Of a DNA stretch of 13,883 nucleotides, positions 7,263-13,883 are shown one piece after another. The first letter of the stretch is position 1; each line of letters begins with the position of its first letter. The notes beneath the pieces were generated by a model. That model made no database searches, had not been told where the DNA came from, and saw nothing but the letters and a program-made list of their open reading frames with translations. The stretch is from Planctomycetaceae bacterium (GTDB lineage: Bacteria > Planctomycetota > Planctomycetia > Pirellulales > UBA1268), in contig JAUWWJ010000009.1 of the NCBI GenBank assembly GCA_030616935.1, positions 1 through 13,883 of the forward strand, read 5' to 3'. The position numbers were made by a program, and so were the translations under genes.

Positions 7263-8000
7263 TTAATTTTCAGAATCTACGGTCTCGTCGGGTAGAGATT
7301 CTGGGTCCATGGTGGGAAGTTCTTCAATTCGGCCAAGACCGAATATGCGAAGAAAATAACGGCTTGTGATATAAAAATTTGGTCGGCCTAAATCGTCACT
7401 TCTGCCGCCAATGGCAATAAGGTCTCGATCGAGAAGCTGCCGAAGCATCTCTTCCGAGCCAACACCCCGAATCGCCTCAACCTCTGCCCGAGTAACGGGT
7501 TGGCGATATGCAATTATTGACAGCGTCTCCATTGCAGCGTTTGAGAGCCGATTCTCCGCTGAATAATCGAGTGTTCTTCGTACCCATGGCCCAAACTGGG
7601 TCCGGGTAATCAGTTGAAATCCTCCAGCGAGATGCTCAATACGAAAGGCTGTTCCGGACTTGTCAAATAGAGTGTTGAGTGTTTTAAGAAGAGAGCGAGC
7701 GCGGGTCGCATCAGAAAGCCGTGCCAGTTTTGCCAGACGTCGTATTGGCAGTGGTTCACGGGCAACAAAAAGAGCTGCCTCAAGCTGTGCTAGTTCGTGA
7801 CTGCGGAGATACGAAGCAATGACCGGTGGCTTTTCACGGCTGTACTGTTTTTGAATGAAAGTAATACGCCGACGATGGGGTTTGGTACAGCCAACAGCTG
7901 GTTGCAGGCGATTAATAAGTCGTGTGATCGATCGCTGAGGTGGCTGCGATAATACCTGCCTAGCTTTTTTACGCATCAGAGAAGAAATGAATCGTTTCAT
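7263..8000 (-). CDS. scpB: segregation and condensation protein B
   Basis: ScpB is the winged-helix kleisin-associated subunit of the SMC–ScpA–ScpB condensin that compacts and segregates the chromosome. Here it is 245 residues. The two winged-helix regions lie at about 66-145 and 150-228: AALFVAREPLPIRRLAKL (75-92), then the family hallmark METLSIIAYRQPVTRAEVEA (157-176), IRGVGSEEMLRQLLDRDLI, GRPNFYITSRYFLRIFGLG (205-223) and EELP. The N-terminal 65 residues are a basic extension (KRF, RKKARQ, PHRRR) not found in usual ScpB of about 190 residues. The C-terminal 15 residues are acidic. The ATG at 8000 has a weak AAGAAG site about 8 bases upstream; later starts would still keep both domains. 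No scpA is adjacent. An unknown anchored protein ends 77 bases upstream on the same strand and may be co-transcribed. Confidence 0.94.
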   Translation of the reverse strand: MKRFISSLMRKKARQVLSQPPQRSITRLINRLQPAVGCTKPHRRRITFIQKQYSREKPPVIASYLRSHELAQLEAALFVAREPLPIRRLAKLARLSDATRARSLLKTLNTLFDKSGTAFRIEHLAGGFQLITRTQFGPWVRRTLDYSAENRLSNAAMETLSIIAYRQPVTRAEVEAIRGVGSEEMLRQLLDRDLIAIGGRSDDLGRPNFYITSRYFLRIFGLGRIEELPTMDPESLPDETVDSEN

Positions 8001-8077
8001 CAGACGTACTTCTTTAAGACGTGAAAATATTAGGTGTCTCGAACAGGGGAAAGGCTTTGAGCATGTAGAAGGTACTG

Positions 8078-8659
8078 TTATTTGTACAACAAGGTTTCTG
8101 GTGACTTAGCCGTGACACGAGCAGGAACTTGTTGTTGCCAGTGATGTACCTGCTTGAGCAACTTTTCGAATGTTGCAGATTCAGTTGAAGCATGGGCATG
8201 AAAAAGCCGCTGTAGTTCGCCTTGAGTATCAACAGCAATCCGGCAGCTTCCGTGGTACAAATCTCGTCTATCAGTTGCTGGCTCGACAATGAGACGACGT
8301 ACCCCAGTAGCGATTAATTGATCTCGCAAGGAAGAGATAGACGCCTCTGCCGCAGGGAGGTGCTGTGGATGTTGCGATGCAGATGATTCAGTCAAGGTGT
8401 TTGGGTCATCTGCTCTATCGTGATATGAATCTTGATGGGCCAAAAGGGGAACATTTGGAGCTATTTCGAATGCAGCTGTCTTTTGGCTGGTGAGCGATGC
8501 CACTGATGGTTGAAATATTATTTCAGAGAAATAGTTTATTGGTGCTATGAGTAGCTCTCCGCAAACTGTTCGCATTTCAGTTGGTATTTTATGTGAAAAC
8601 ATTGCAATCATTGGCACACTAATCATGCATACGAACATTAAAAACGTACGAAATTTCAT
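8078..8659 (-). CDS. N-terminally anchored or exported protein of unknown function
   Basis: 193 residues from the ATG at 8659. The frame continues to an ATG at 8713, adding 18 residues, but starting at 8659 gives a classical Lys/Arg-then-hydrophobic signal or anchor (MKFRTFLMFVCMISVPMIAM). Neither start has a clear ribosome binding site. Residues about 45-110 are Ser/Ala/Pro/His-rich and probably a linker. The C-terminal 85 residues look folded: SLRDQLIATGVRRLIVEP, then YHGSCRIAVDTQGELQRLFHAHA and TFEKLLKQVHHWQQQ. This tail reminds me of small exported planctomycete proteins with a CRxxx…FxA…A…VxxxVxxW pattern, from memory only. It lies upstream of scpB on the same strand. No function is proposed. 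Confidence 0.72.
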   Translation of the reverse strand: MKFRTFLMFVCMISVPMIAMFSHKIPTEMRTVCGELLIAPINYFSEIIFQPSVASLTSQKTAAFEIAPNVPLLAHQDSYHDRADDPNTLTESSASQHPQHLPAAEASISSLRDQLIATGVRRLIVEPATDRRDLYHGSCRIAVDTQGELQRLFHAHASTESATFEKLLKQVHHWQQQVPARVTAKSPETLLYK

Positions 8660-8713
8660 AGGTTTGCTCAGGAGAAAAGTATCGAATAATTGGTTGAAAA
8701 AGGAGCATGTCAT

Positions 8714-9162
8714 TCGGAGTCGGACGATACCTAGAGAAACTCATAAGAACAACGGGAAACTGGAGAGTCCGAGAAGGTTAGAGGGTTTTCTCAAAAGGCT
8801 TTTGCACGTTCTTGGCTAGGATTGGAGCGGGTCAGGGCTCTGCGCCTTGAAAGAGCTCGATTTGAATCAGAAATGAACCATAGTGCAATTAGTAGGCACA
8901 TCGCGTGCTTCTTTTGCGGTGAGGTTTGACTTGCTGACACGGACATAGATGAACGAGCAATCACTGCTATATGGTGACGTTCTTAACCAAGGTGGCATGG
9001 TTTTCGGATCTCTGCAACAGCTTTCAGCGTGAAAGACGTGGAATTACGATACAGTTTTAGGCTATTCGCTAGATGCAAATGAAAACACAATAATTTGTAG
9101 TCAACTTAGTAAGTGATGCAATTTACCAATAAGGGCCGAAATTCTTTTTTAATCAACCAGTC
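8714..9162. other. 449-base intergenic region upstream of the glycosyltransferase
   Basis: No convincing gene on either strand. It lies between the divergent starts of the unknown anchored protein (minus) and the glycosyltransferase (plus). On the minus strand a weak box pair TTGTTC and TATCGT, 17 bases apart, precedes the anchored-protein gene. AAAAGGCTTTT near 8793 is a short palindrome. No promoter with good boxes was seen for the plus-strand gene, although the gap is large enough for a small RNA. Confidence 0.4.
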
Positions 9163-10281
9163 ATGGCAACAATAGCAATTAGTCTATGCGGCGAAGGTCG
9201 AGGGCATGCCACAAGAATCTGTTCTCTTATAGAACGACTTGAGCGGATTCATGAAATTCGTGTTTACTCATACGATGATGGTTACAAATTTCTTAAAGAC
9301 AGGTTTGCTGATGGCCATCCAACGGTAACGGTGTCCAGAATTCCTGGCATAACATTTCAGTACAGTGGTGGTCGGCTCGATGTCATTCGGACAATAAAGA
9401 CTGGGTTGGAATATCAAGCCAGTGAAGTTGGTAATTTAGTCGATCAGTTAATTAACGAACTTGAGACACACAACGTATCGTTAGCGATTACAGATTTCGA
9501 GCCGGGCTTGCCAAGAGCTGCGGCGCGTTATGGAATTCCTCTAATCAGTGTTGACCATCAACACTTTTTGCTTGCCTATGAACTTGATGCGATACCACAA
9601 ATACTTCAGTGGCACGCGTGGTTTATTGGGAATGCCGTGTGGATGTATGTCAGCGAAGCTTCAGAAACAATTGTCTCTGCTTTTTTTAAGCCAAAACTTC
9701 GTTCAGGGTGGGAGCACGTAGTGCAAGTTGGACCACTTCTTCGTCACGAAATTACTTCAAAAGAGCCTCGCGACGGTGGGTACGTTCTTAGTTATCTGCG
9801 TAAACATACCCCCTTTTCAATGATTGAGATTTTGGCTGATTGTGGCCTTCCGGTGAAAGTGTACGGTCTTGGAAAACGAGAATCGTTTGGGCAACTCTCT
9901 TTTCAGCCGATTGACGAGCATCAGTTTGTTGAAGATCTCGCGAATTGTCGGGCAGTTATTTCGGCGGCAGGCAATCAACTCATAGGAGAAGCCTTGCATC
10001 TTGGAAAGCCAATGTTTGTTCTTCCGGAGAGAGCTCACGGAGAGCAGGCAATGAACAGTTTTTTTCTTCGAGAAATGGCCTGTGGTGACTTTGAATATCT
10101 TGAGAATGTTACCTTAGAGCAAGTGAAGAGTTTTCTTGATAATCTAGATCAGTACCGTGTTCCGTTGGGAAAAGTGGTGGGTCAGATGGACGGTACGGAG
10201 AAGGTGCTTGAGATTATTCACCGATTGATGAATAGGCAAGAAGACAGTCATTCAACAACAGTACCAGGTATTAAAAATTAA
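9163..10281 (+). CDS. GT-B glycosyltransferase, MJ1255/VC2487-like
   Basis: 372 residues with a two-Rossmann GT-B layout resembling the MJ1255-type glycosyltransferases, distantly related to MurG. The N-terminal glycine-rich loop is CGEGRGHATR at 9-18, where acceptor-side binding is expected. DFEPGLPRAAARYGIPLISVDHQH (in two parts near 111-134) is typical of the family. The C-terminal donor-site region has VISAAGNQLIGEAL (265-278), GKPMFVLP (281-288) and HGEQAMN (292-298), equivalent to the GGxxT/xGxPxxxxP and EQ segments of MurG-like enzymes. No signal peptide is visible, so the protein is cytoplasmic or peripheral. Donor and acceptor are unknown; a glycolipid or cell-surface role is a family-based guess. 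The ATG at 9163 has no ribosome binding site. It converges on rdgB with overlapping stop codons. Confidence 0.88.
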   Translation: MATIAISLCGEGRGHATRICSLIERLERIHEIRVYSYDDGYKFLKDRFADGHPTVTVSRIPGITFQYSGGRLDVIRTIKTGLEYQASEVGNLVDQLINELETHNVSLAITDFEPGLPRAAARYGIPLISVDHQHFLLAYELDAIPQILQWHAWFIGNAVWMYVSEASETIVSAFFKPKLRSGWEHVVQVGPLLRHEITSKEPRDGGYVLSYLRKHTPFSMIEILADCGLPVKVYGLGKRESFGQLSFQPIDEHQFVEDLANCRAVISAAGNQLIGEALHLGKPMFVLPERAHGEQAMNSFFLREMACGDFEYLENVTLEQVKSFLDNLDQYRVPLGKVVGQMDGTEKVLEIIHRLMNRQEDSHSTTVPGIKN

Positions 10282-10886
10282 GCCGAATGCATGTTGAAAC
10301 TGCTCACAATCATTGGGATGATTGCTCGGATAGCTCGGCCGCGGTGACTTATTAAACCTTTCACAGCCGGGGACAGCTCTCCAAATGTCTGGTGGTATTC
10401 CGGAATAATAAAGTAAGGATCATATCCGAACCCTTCTGTACCATGGGCAGACTTAGCAATTCGGCCGTAGCAACGACCCTCAGCTATTGCTTTTATTGTT
10501 CCGTCTGGTGCAGCTAATGTCGCGTGACATGCATAATATGCAACGCGGTGAGAAGTCGGTACATCGGCAAGTTGTTCAATAAGCAGGGCATTGTTGTCCT
10601 CGTCACTTGCCTCTGGTCCTGCGAAACGGGCCGAATACACTCCAGGCGATCCATCAAGGGCTTCGACGACTAATCCACTATCCTCTGCTAAGACCCAGTG
10701 ATTGAGAGCCTTAGCTTGTTGGACGGCTTTCAAGGCAGCGTTATCCGCGAAGGTGCTTCCCGTCTCTGCGACATGTACAGCAGATGCAAAATCTTTTAAT
10801 GAACGGCATTCGATGTGAAATGGCTCGAGCAGGGCGGCGAGTTCCTGCTGTTTGCCCGCATTCGTTGTGCCAAGAACAAGCATCAT
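10278..10886 (-). CDS. rdgB: non-canonical purine NTP pyrophosphatase (RdgB/HAM1 family)
   Basis: Cytoplasmic house-cleaning enzyme that hydrolyses ITP, dITP and XTP to the monophosphate, keeping deaminated purines out of nucleic acids. From the ATG at 10886 it is 202 residues, close to E. coli RdgB (197). Motifs in order: LGTTNAGK at 5-12 (TxNxxK phosphate loop), ETGSTFADNA at 41-50, AEDSGL at 67-72 (catalytic Asp and Mg binding), GSPGVYSARFAG at 79-90, GFGYDPYF at 152-159 (base pocket) and SHRGRA at 180-185. An in-frame ATG at 10904 adds six residues (MNCLSS); neither start has a clear ribosome binding site, and the family usually starts right at the first beta strand. It is probably co-transcribed with the SPOR-like gene that ends 68 bases upstream. 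It converges on the glycosyltransferase. Confidence 0.95.
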   Translation of the reverse strand: MMLVLGTTNAGKQQELAALLEPFHIECRSLKDFASAVHVAETGSTFADNAALKAVQQAKALNHWVLAEDSGLVVEALDGSPGVYSARFAGPEASDEDNNALLIEQLADVPTSHRVAYYACHATLAAPDGTIKAIAEGRCYGRIAKSAHGTEGFGYDPYFIIPEYHQTFGELSPAVKGLISHRGRAIRAIIPMIVSSFNMHSA

Positions 10887-10954
10887 TGAGGAGAGGCAAT
10901 TCATCGAGTTTCATGCAGCACGAGGGCAGAAAAAGACTTTCCACCGTGAAAGTT

Positions 10955-12037
10955 TTAGCGTTGCCCTAAGGGGTTGCGGGGTACATCAATTGGCCGAGGG
11001 TCGACATCAAGGAGAATACCATTGATTCGCTTGGGAAGAATAGTTCCGCTTGCAAGTTTAGCGGGATCAGGACCGAGCCCATTCTTTATTCGAATAATCT
11101 CTGGGTGCGGTTGCTGGGAACCGTCTTGCTGTTCAATCGTAAGTTGGGAGAGGCTTCCTACACAGACGACACTTGATTCACGATCATGAAACTCCCAAGC
11201 CTGCCAGCCTTGTCTCCTTAATGCTTCGGTCAATCGATGCGCATTTTCAGCCGCCTGAATCAATCGACTTTCTGCACCATCATCTTGTGAAGCATCCATT
11301 GCGCCTTGATCGAACCCCCCAGCTCCGGTGAATGTAGCCACACGAATGCTGTAGCGCCCCTGGCAGTCGAGCAAGCTATATTTAACATCTGAATTCATTT
11401 CAATTACAAAAGAATCAAGTTGAGGTCGATTGAAATATTCAGATGGCAAAAGAGGATTTGGAATCATGAAGGCCATTCTCATGGGAGCTGTCGAGGCTTT
11501 GTCGAGGCCAAGCATACGACGAAAGTCTGAGAATGCACGGCTTTTGCCTTTGTCGCCCGTGAGCGACTGAGGACGAAAGCCTTTGATTTTTGAAAGAGTT
11601 TTTTGTGCTCTTGAGTCATCACAGGATGCAAAGTCTCCAACCATTACAGCCACTTCAAGGATTTGAGTGGAGTTTGCATACCTCATTTTCTTTGGTGAAC
11701 CGTCAGGGTTAAGGCCAAGTCCCCGCTGTTCACCGGTAAAGTCAAATGCTTTTTCGTGCGTATATGCTGTAAGGCTGTAATCAGATCGAAGTTCTTGCAC
11801 CAGACGACGTGCATCATCTCGTGCTCCGTCACCACGGAAGGTTGTTGCTAAAACAAGCCAAGGACCACTGCGATCAGATAGAGGGTACATTGCTTGAGGG
11901 TCGGTCTTTGCGTGTGGAAACCAGCCTGTCGGCAGCCACCCACTCTGTGCAGATGCCAAGGTGGGACAGATAAGCAAAGCCATCGCAAGAAAACTCACTT
12001 GCGATAGAGCAACACGGGAAAAATTGGAATACAACAC
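10955..12037 (-). CDS. exported protein with two SPOR-like halves, function unknown
   Basis: 360 residues. A signal peptide is seen at 1-30 with hydrophobic core FLAMALLICPTLA and likely cleavage after ASA (ASA|QS), so it is exported. Two segments have the beta-alpha-beta pattern of a SPOR (sporulation-related repeat) domain. The first is about 59-140: GPWLVLATTF, helix ARDDARRLVQELRS, then LEVAVMVGDFAS. The second is about 229-300: YSIRVATFTGAGG, helix AAENAHRLTEALRRQGW, then SSVVCVGSLSQL. The ends VGDF and VGSL match the usual V(R)VGPF strand. SPOR domains bind glycan strands lacking stem peptides at division sites; that role here is inference. The C-terminus (334-360) is Pro-rich. The start is the GTG at 12037, with no ribosome binding site; ATG at 11983 would cut into the signal peptide. 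It is followed by rdgB. Confidence 0.75.
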   Translation of the reverse strand: MLYSNFSRVALSQVSFLAMALLICPTLASAQSGWLPTGWFPHAKTDPQAMYPLSDRSGPWLVLATTFRGDGARDDARRLVQELRSDYSLTAYTHEKAFDFTGEQRGLGLNPDGSPKKMRYANSTQILEVAVMVGDFASCDDSRAQKTLSKIKGFRPQSLTGDKGKSRAFSDFRRMLGLDKASTAPMRMAFMIPNPLLPSEYFNRPQLDSFVIEMNSDVKYSLLDCQGRYSIRVATFTGAGGFDQGAMDASQDDGAESRLIQAAENAHRLTEALRRQGWQAWEFHDRESSVVCVGSLSQLTIEQQDGSQQPHPEIIRIKNGLGPDPAKLASGTILPKRINGILLDVDPRPIDVPRNPLGQR

Positions 12038-12232
12038 GATAATGATGAAAGCAGGGCTGGATCTACTGGTTTAGAGAGAAAATTTAGCAACGAACAAAAA
12101 CGGTGACGAGAGGAGTTTTATCTCTAAAGAACTGGTAAAGGAGTGCAAGTAGACAACTTAGGTAGACTGATGGTGAAATACGTGTTTTATGCATCCAGGA
12201 AGTAGTTTGAAACAAAAGTGAGCGGTAATTCC

Positions 12233-12634
12233 ATGCGTAAAGAGAAGAATTCAAAGCCCCGGTCACTCATGCTGCAGTCCTTACCGGTGTGTTTGTTTGT
12301 GGGATGGGTATTGCTCATGGTACTACCACCTTTTGCTTTATGGATGCTTCGCAGTTCGTGGTTGGATGATCTCGACAGCCCAAATGTTCAGGCTGAATGG
12401 AATGAGTTTCGCGATAATATGAAAAAACAGTCAGACCGCAGTGGGCCTGTGCAACATAAAATTCCAAAGAGTTCGGAGCCACCCTTACGAGTGTGGCTCC
12501 GTGATTATTTCTGGTTAGCAGTTGCCGCGTGGGGGGTTCTTGGTTCAGCGCTTTACGGCTTTTTCAGTATCGCTGTAGTTGGCGTCACAAGAGCAGCAGG
12601 ATTGCCGTCTGCAATCTCCTCGATCCGAGAATAA
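12233..12634 (+). CDS. small membrane protein with two transmembrane helices, unknown
   Basis: 133 residues from the ATG at 12233. The first 10 residues are basic (MRKEKNSKPR). Hydrophobic helices lie at about 17-39 and 92-118, with a hydrophilic segment of about 50 residues between them (DDLDSP, EFRDNMKKQSDRSG). By the positive-inside rule both ends are likely cytoplasmic and the middle part periplasmic. A GTG at 12218 would add five residues; no good ribosome binding site decides between them. No family is recognised. It diverges from the SPOR-like gene across about 195 bases and is followed by a 358-base gap. Confidence 0.65.
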   Translation: MRKEKNSKPRSLMLQSLPVCLFVGWVLLMVLPPFALWMLRSSWLDDLDSPNVQAEWNEFRDNMKKQSDRSGPVQHKIPKSSEPPLRVWLRDYFWLAVAAWGVLGSALYGFFSIAVVGVTRAAGLPSAISSIRE

Positions 12635-12992
12635 AGTGGGCAGTGGCAGCCATGTTGATAAATAAGTTATGCACCATGAAATGAACTAACTGTGAAAGCT
12701 CTAGATATGGATTATGGAGTGGGTGTTGTTCGAGCAATGATCAGTCCCTACCCAGAAGAACAGCTTGTTAAGAATAGTCCGATTCCCAAAAACTTGCTAT
12801 CTGGAACGGACACGCTCTTTTCGGGTTCATGCAAGTTACGTTAGTTGTAAAACTACTGACCGCATGCTACGAGAAAGCATTCCCGGCATGCCTATTGTTC
12901 TCGTACAGTTGGCTTGTCACTGGAACAATCATCTTTTTCTGCTGTGTTCCTTTTGTCTGAGATTTATTACGTGTTCTGTACGTTAGTTGATC
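12635..12992. other. 358-base gap without a supported gene
   Basis: Lies between two convergent genes. A 45-residue plus-strand frame runs from the ATG at 12707 to the stop at 12844 (begins MDYGVGVVRAMISPYPEE) and another frame of 73 residues covers 12765-12986; neither resembles a known protein or has a ribosome binding site. No clear GC hairpin with a T-run was seen for either flanking gene. Confidence 0.4.
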
Positions 12993-13643
12993 CTAGCGGC
13001 CGAACAAGTCGTCTGGCACGGTATCCCGAGCGGTTCGACCAACATCATCAAGCGTGCGGCGCTGACCGACTGTATGCCAGGGAGTAATGTCTGCCAGTTC
13101 AGGCATCATTTCAAGAATTTGACCAATTAATTGAGACACGAGTTGGCTGCCCGCATTGTCTCCCACTTGCTCACGAATAGCAGCCGCTGTTTTCATTAAT
13201 TTTACCATTCTCGAACGTACTAAAACGGGGCCAGACAACTGGTCTAGGCCATCTTCTAAGAGTTCAGAAAGGGGTACGTCGAGAACGTGTTGCCATCGTA
13301 GGAGATCTGAAATTCGCAGATCACTGTCGGGCTTTTCTTGTTTACGAATTACAGCCATTTCCATGCCGAGTCGGCGAGCTACATTTCGCAAAGTGACTCC
13401 CTGACGCTGGCGCACTTCAGAGATTTTGTGGAATGGCCTTTGAGAAGACTGCTTCTTGTTTGTGGCTAGTCTACGACGATTCCTCAGTTTGGATGAGTCG
13501 TCAATAGTTGCCTGCTCAGAATCAGCTTCTGCTCGAGCAACGTCTGAATATGGTGCATCCACTACGGCTAATGGATCGGGGTAGCCGGAGTCTTGTTCGT
13601 CGAAGTCTTCCTGACTTTCGAGCCGGTATGGAACAGTAGCCAT
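12993..13643 (-). CDS. XRE-type helix-turn-helix protein
   Basis: 216 residues. Residues 71-128 form a Cro/C1-type (XRE) helix-turn-helix: FHKISEVRQRQGVTLRNVAR, then RRLGMEMAVIRKQEKPDSDL and the closing helix DLLRWQHVLDVPLSELL. The N-terminal 50 residues are acidic and probably disordered, followed by a basic patch (KLRNRRRLATNKK at 52-64). After the HTH a helical segment (LVRSRMVKLMKTAAAIREQV, 141-160; SQLIGQILEMMPELADITPW, 170-189) may dimerise. The end is WHTVGQRRTLDD…VPDDLFGR. The frame runs to 13763, but the ATG at 13643 is chosen because AAGGAG (13650-13655) lies 6 bases upstream. It is probably a DNA-binding regulator or nucleoid-associated protein; its target is unknown. No phage genes surround it, so a prophage repressor is unlikely. 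Confidence 0.85.
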   Translation of the reverse strand: MATVPYRLESQEDFDEQDSGYPDPLAVVDAPYSDVARAEADSEQATIDDSSKLRNRRRLATNKKQSSQRPFHKISEVRQRQGVTLRNVARRLGMEMAVIRKQEKPDSDLRISDLLRWQHVLDVPLSELLEDGLDQLSGPVLVRSRMVKLMKTAAAIREQVGDNAGSQLVSQLIGQILEMMPELADITPWHTVGQRRTLDDVGRTARDTVPDDLFGR

Positions 13644-13649
13644 CGAATT

Positions 13650-13655
13650 CTCCTT
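13650..13655 (-). promoter_or_regulatory. ribosome binding site deciding the HTH gene start
   Basis: AAGGAG on the minus strand, 6 bases before the ATG at 13643. It is one of the best placed sites in the window and rules against the longer frame beginning at 13763. Confidence 0.8.
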
Positions 13656-13808
13656 CTCGTAAGCAAATCCGGAAACCTTTACAACGAGAATATTCGAGGT
13701 GGAACGACGACCCTTCTCTTCCAGCCCACTCACGAAGAAAAGAAAAACCATAGATGGGAACATCTAGGGAAGCCGTGAGCGAGAAGAAAGATTGTGCCGT
13801 TTTTGCTC

Positions 13809-13847
13809 ACCAGATCGGACTGTGCCTTGCCCGCACGTCCGGCTGGT
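13809..13847. repeat. 14-bp imperfect hairpin upstream of the HTH gene
   Basis: ACCAG (13809-13813) pairs with CTGGT (13843-13847), CGGAC (13816-13820) with GTCCG (13837-13841), and GTGC (13822-13825) with GCAC (13833-13836), around the loop CTTGCCC. Only small internal loops interrupt the stem. No T-run follows on either strand, so it is not a simple terminator. It could be a leader RNA structure of the HTH gene, a dispersed palindromic repeat, or part of a gene beyond the edge. Confidence 0.7.
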
Positions 13848-13883
13848 AAGATAATACCGCCCGTTTCGCTAAAAAGAAAGACC

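Noticed and set aside
8547..8819. 90-residue plus-strand frame
   Set aside because: Mostly antisense to the anchored-protein gene, whose signal segment is convincing; no family resemblance.
12707..12844. 45-residue plus-strand frame starting MDYGVGVVRA
   Set aside because: Too short to judge and no ribosome binding site or family signal.
12765..12986. 73-residue plus-strand frame in the gap before the HTH gene
   Set aside because: Biased Cys/Phe/Arg composition, no ribosome binding site, no recognisable domain.
1..13883. CRISPR array, transposon, prophage or toxin–antitoxin module
   Set aside because: No spacer-repeat pattern, no transposase or integrase motif and no terminal inverted repeats with target duplications were seen. 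The only tandem repeats are inside the acidic gene.

Overview
The window looks like chromosomal DNA of a planctomycete, probably of the Pirellulales. This is inferred from the gene mix rather than from a marker gene. It holds a trehalose cluster with an OtsB–GH15 fusion, an extended ScpB, an isolated GroES-like protein, an MJ1255-type glycosyltransferase, several exported or membrane proteins of unknown role, and a small helix-turn-helix protein. There is one tRNA. I see no transposase, integrase, CRISPR array, phage gene or rRNA.

Left part (1-3700): a minus-strand trehalose operon. OtsA (1602-3044) makes trehalose-6-phosphate. Downstream is a fusion of OtsB phosphatase with a glycoside hydrolase family 15 domain (1-1532), cut by the window edge. 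A GroES-family co-chaperonin (3344-3688) diverges from otsA and has no groEL beside it.

Middle (3767-6913): a membrane-anchored alpha/beta hydrolase (minus), a tRNA-Ser(GCU) (minus), and an exported M28 zinc peptidase with a C-terminal PDZ domain (plus). It converges on a 159-residue protein (minus) whose last 110 residues are about 80% Asp/Glu and are encoded by 12-bp and 15-bp tandem repeats.

Right-middle (7263-10904): scpB (chromosome segregation) lies behind an unknown anchored protein on the minus strand. A GT-B glycosyltransferase on the plus strand converges on rdgB (ITP/XTP house-cleaning), and the two share their stop-codon bases.

Right part (10955-13883): an exported protein with two SPOR-like halves lies directly upstream of rdgB, probably co-transcribed. 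A small two-helix membrane protein diverges from it. An XRE-type helix-turn-helix protein (minus) follows, and about 165 bases upstream of its start is a 14-bp hairpin near the window edge.

No single defence or mobile system is present. The items most worth a second look are the OtsB–GH15 fusion, the repeat-built polyacidic tail, the SPOR-like pair and the 13809-13847 hairpin.
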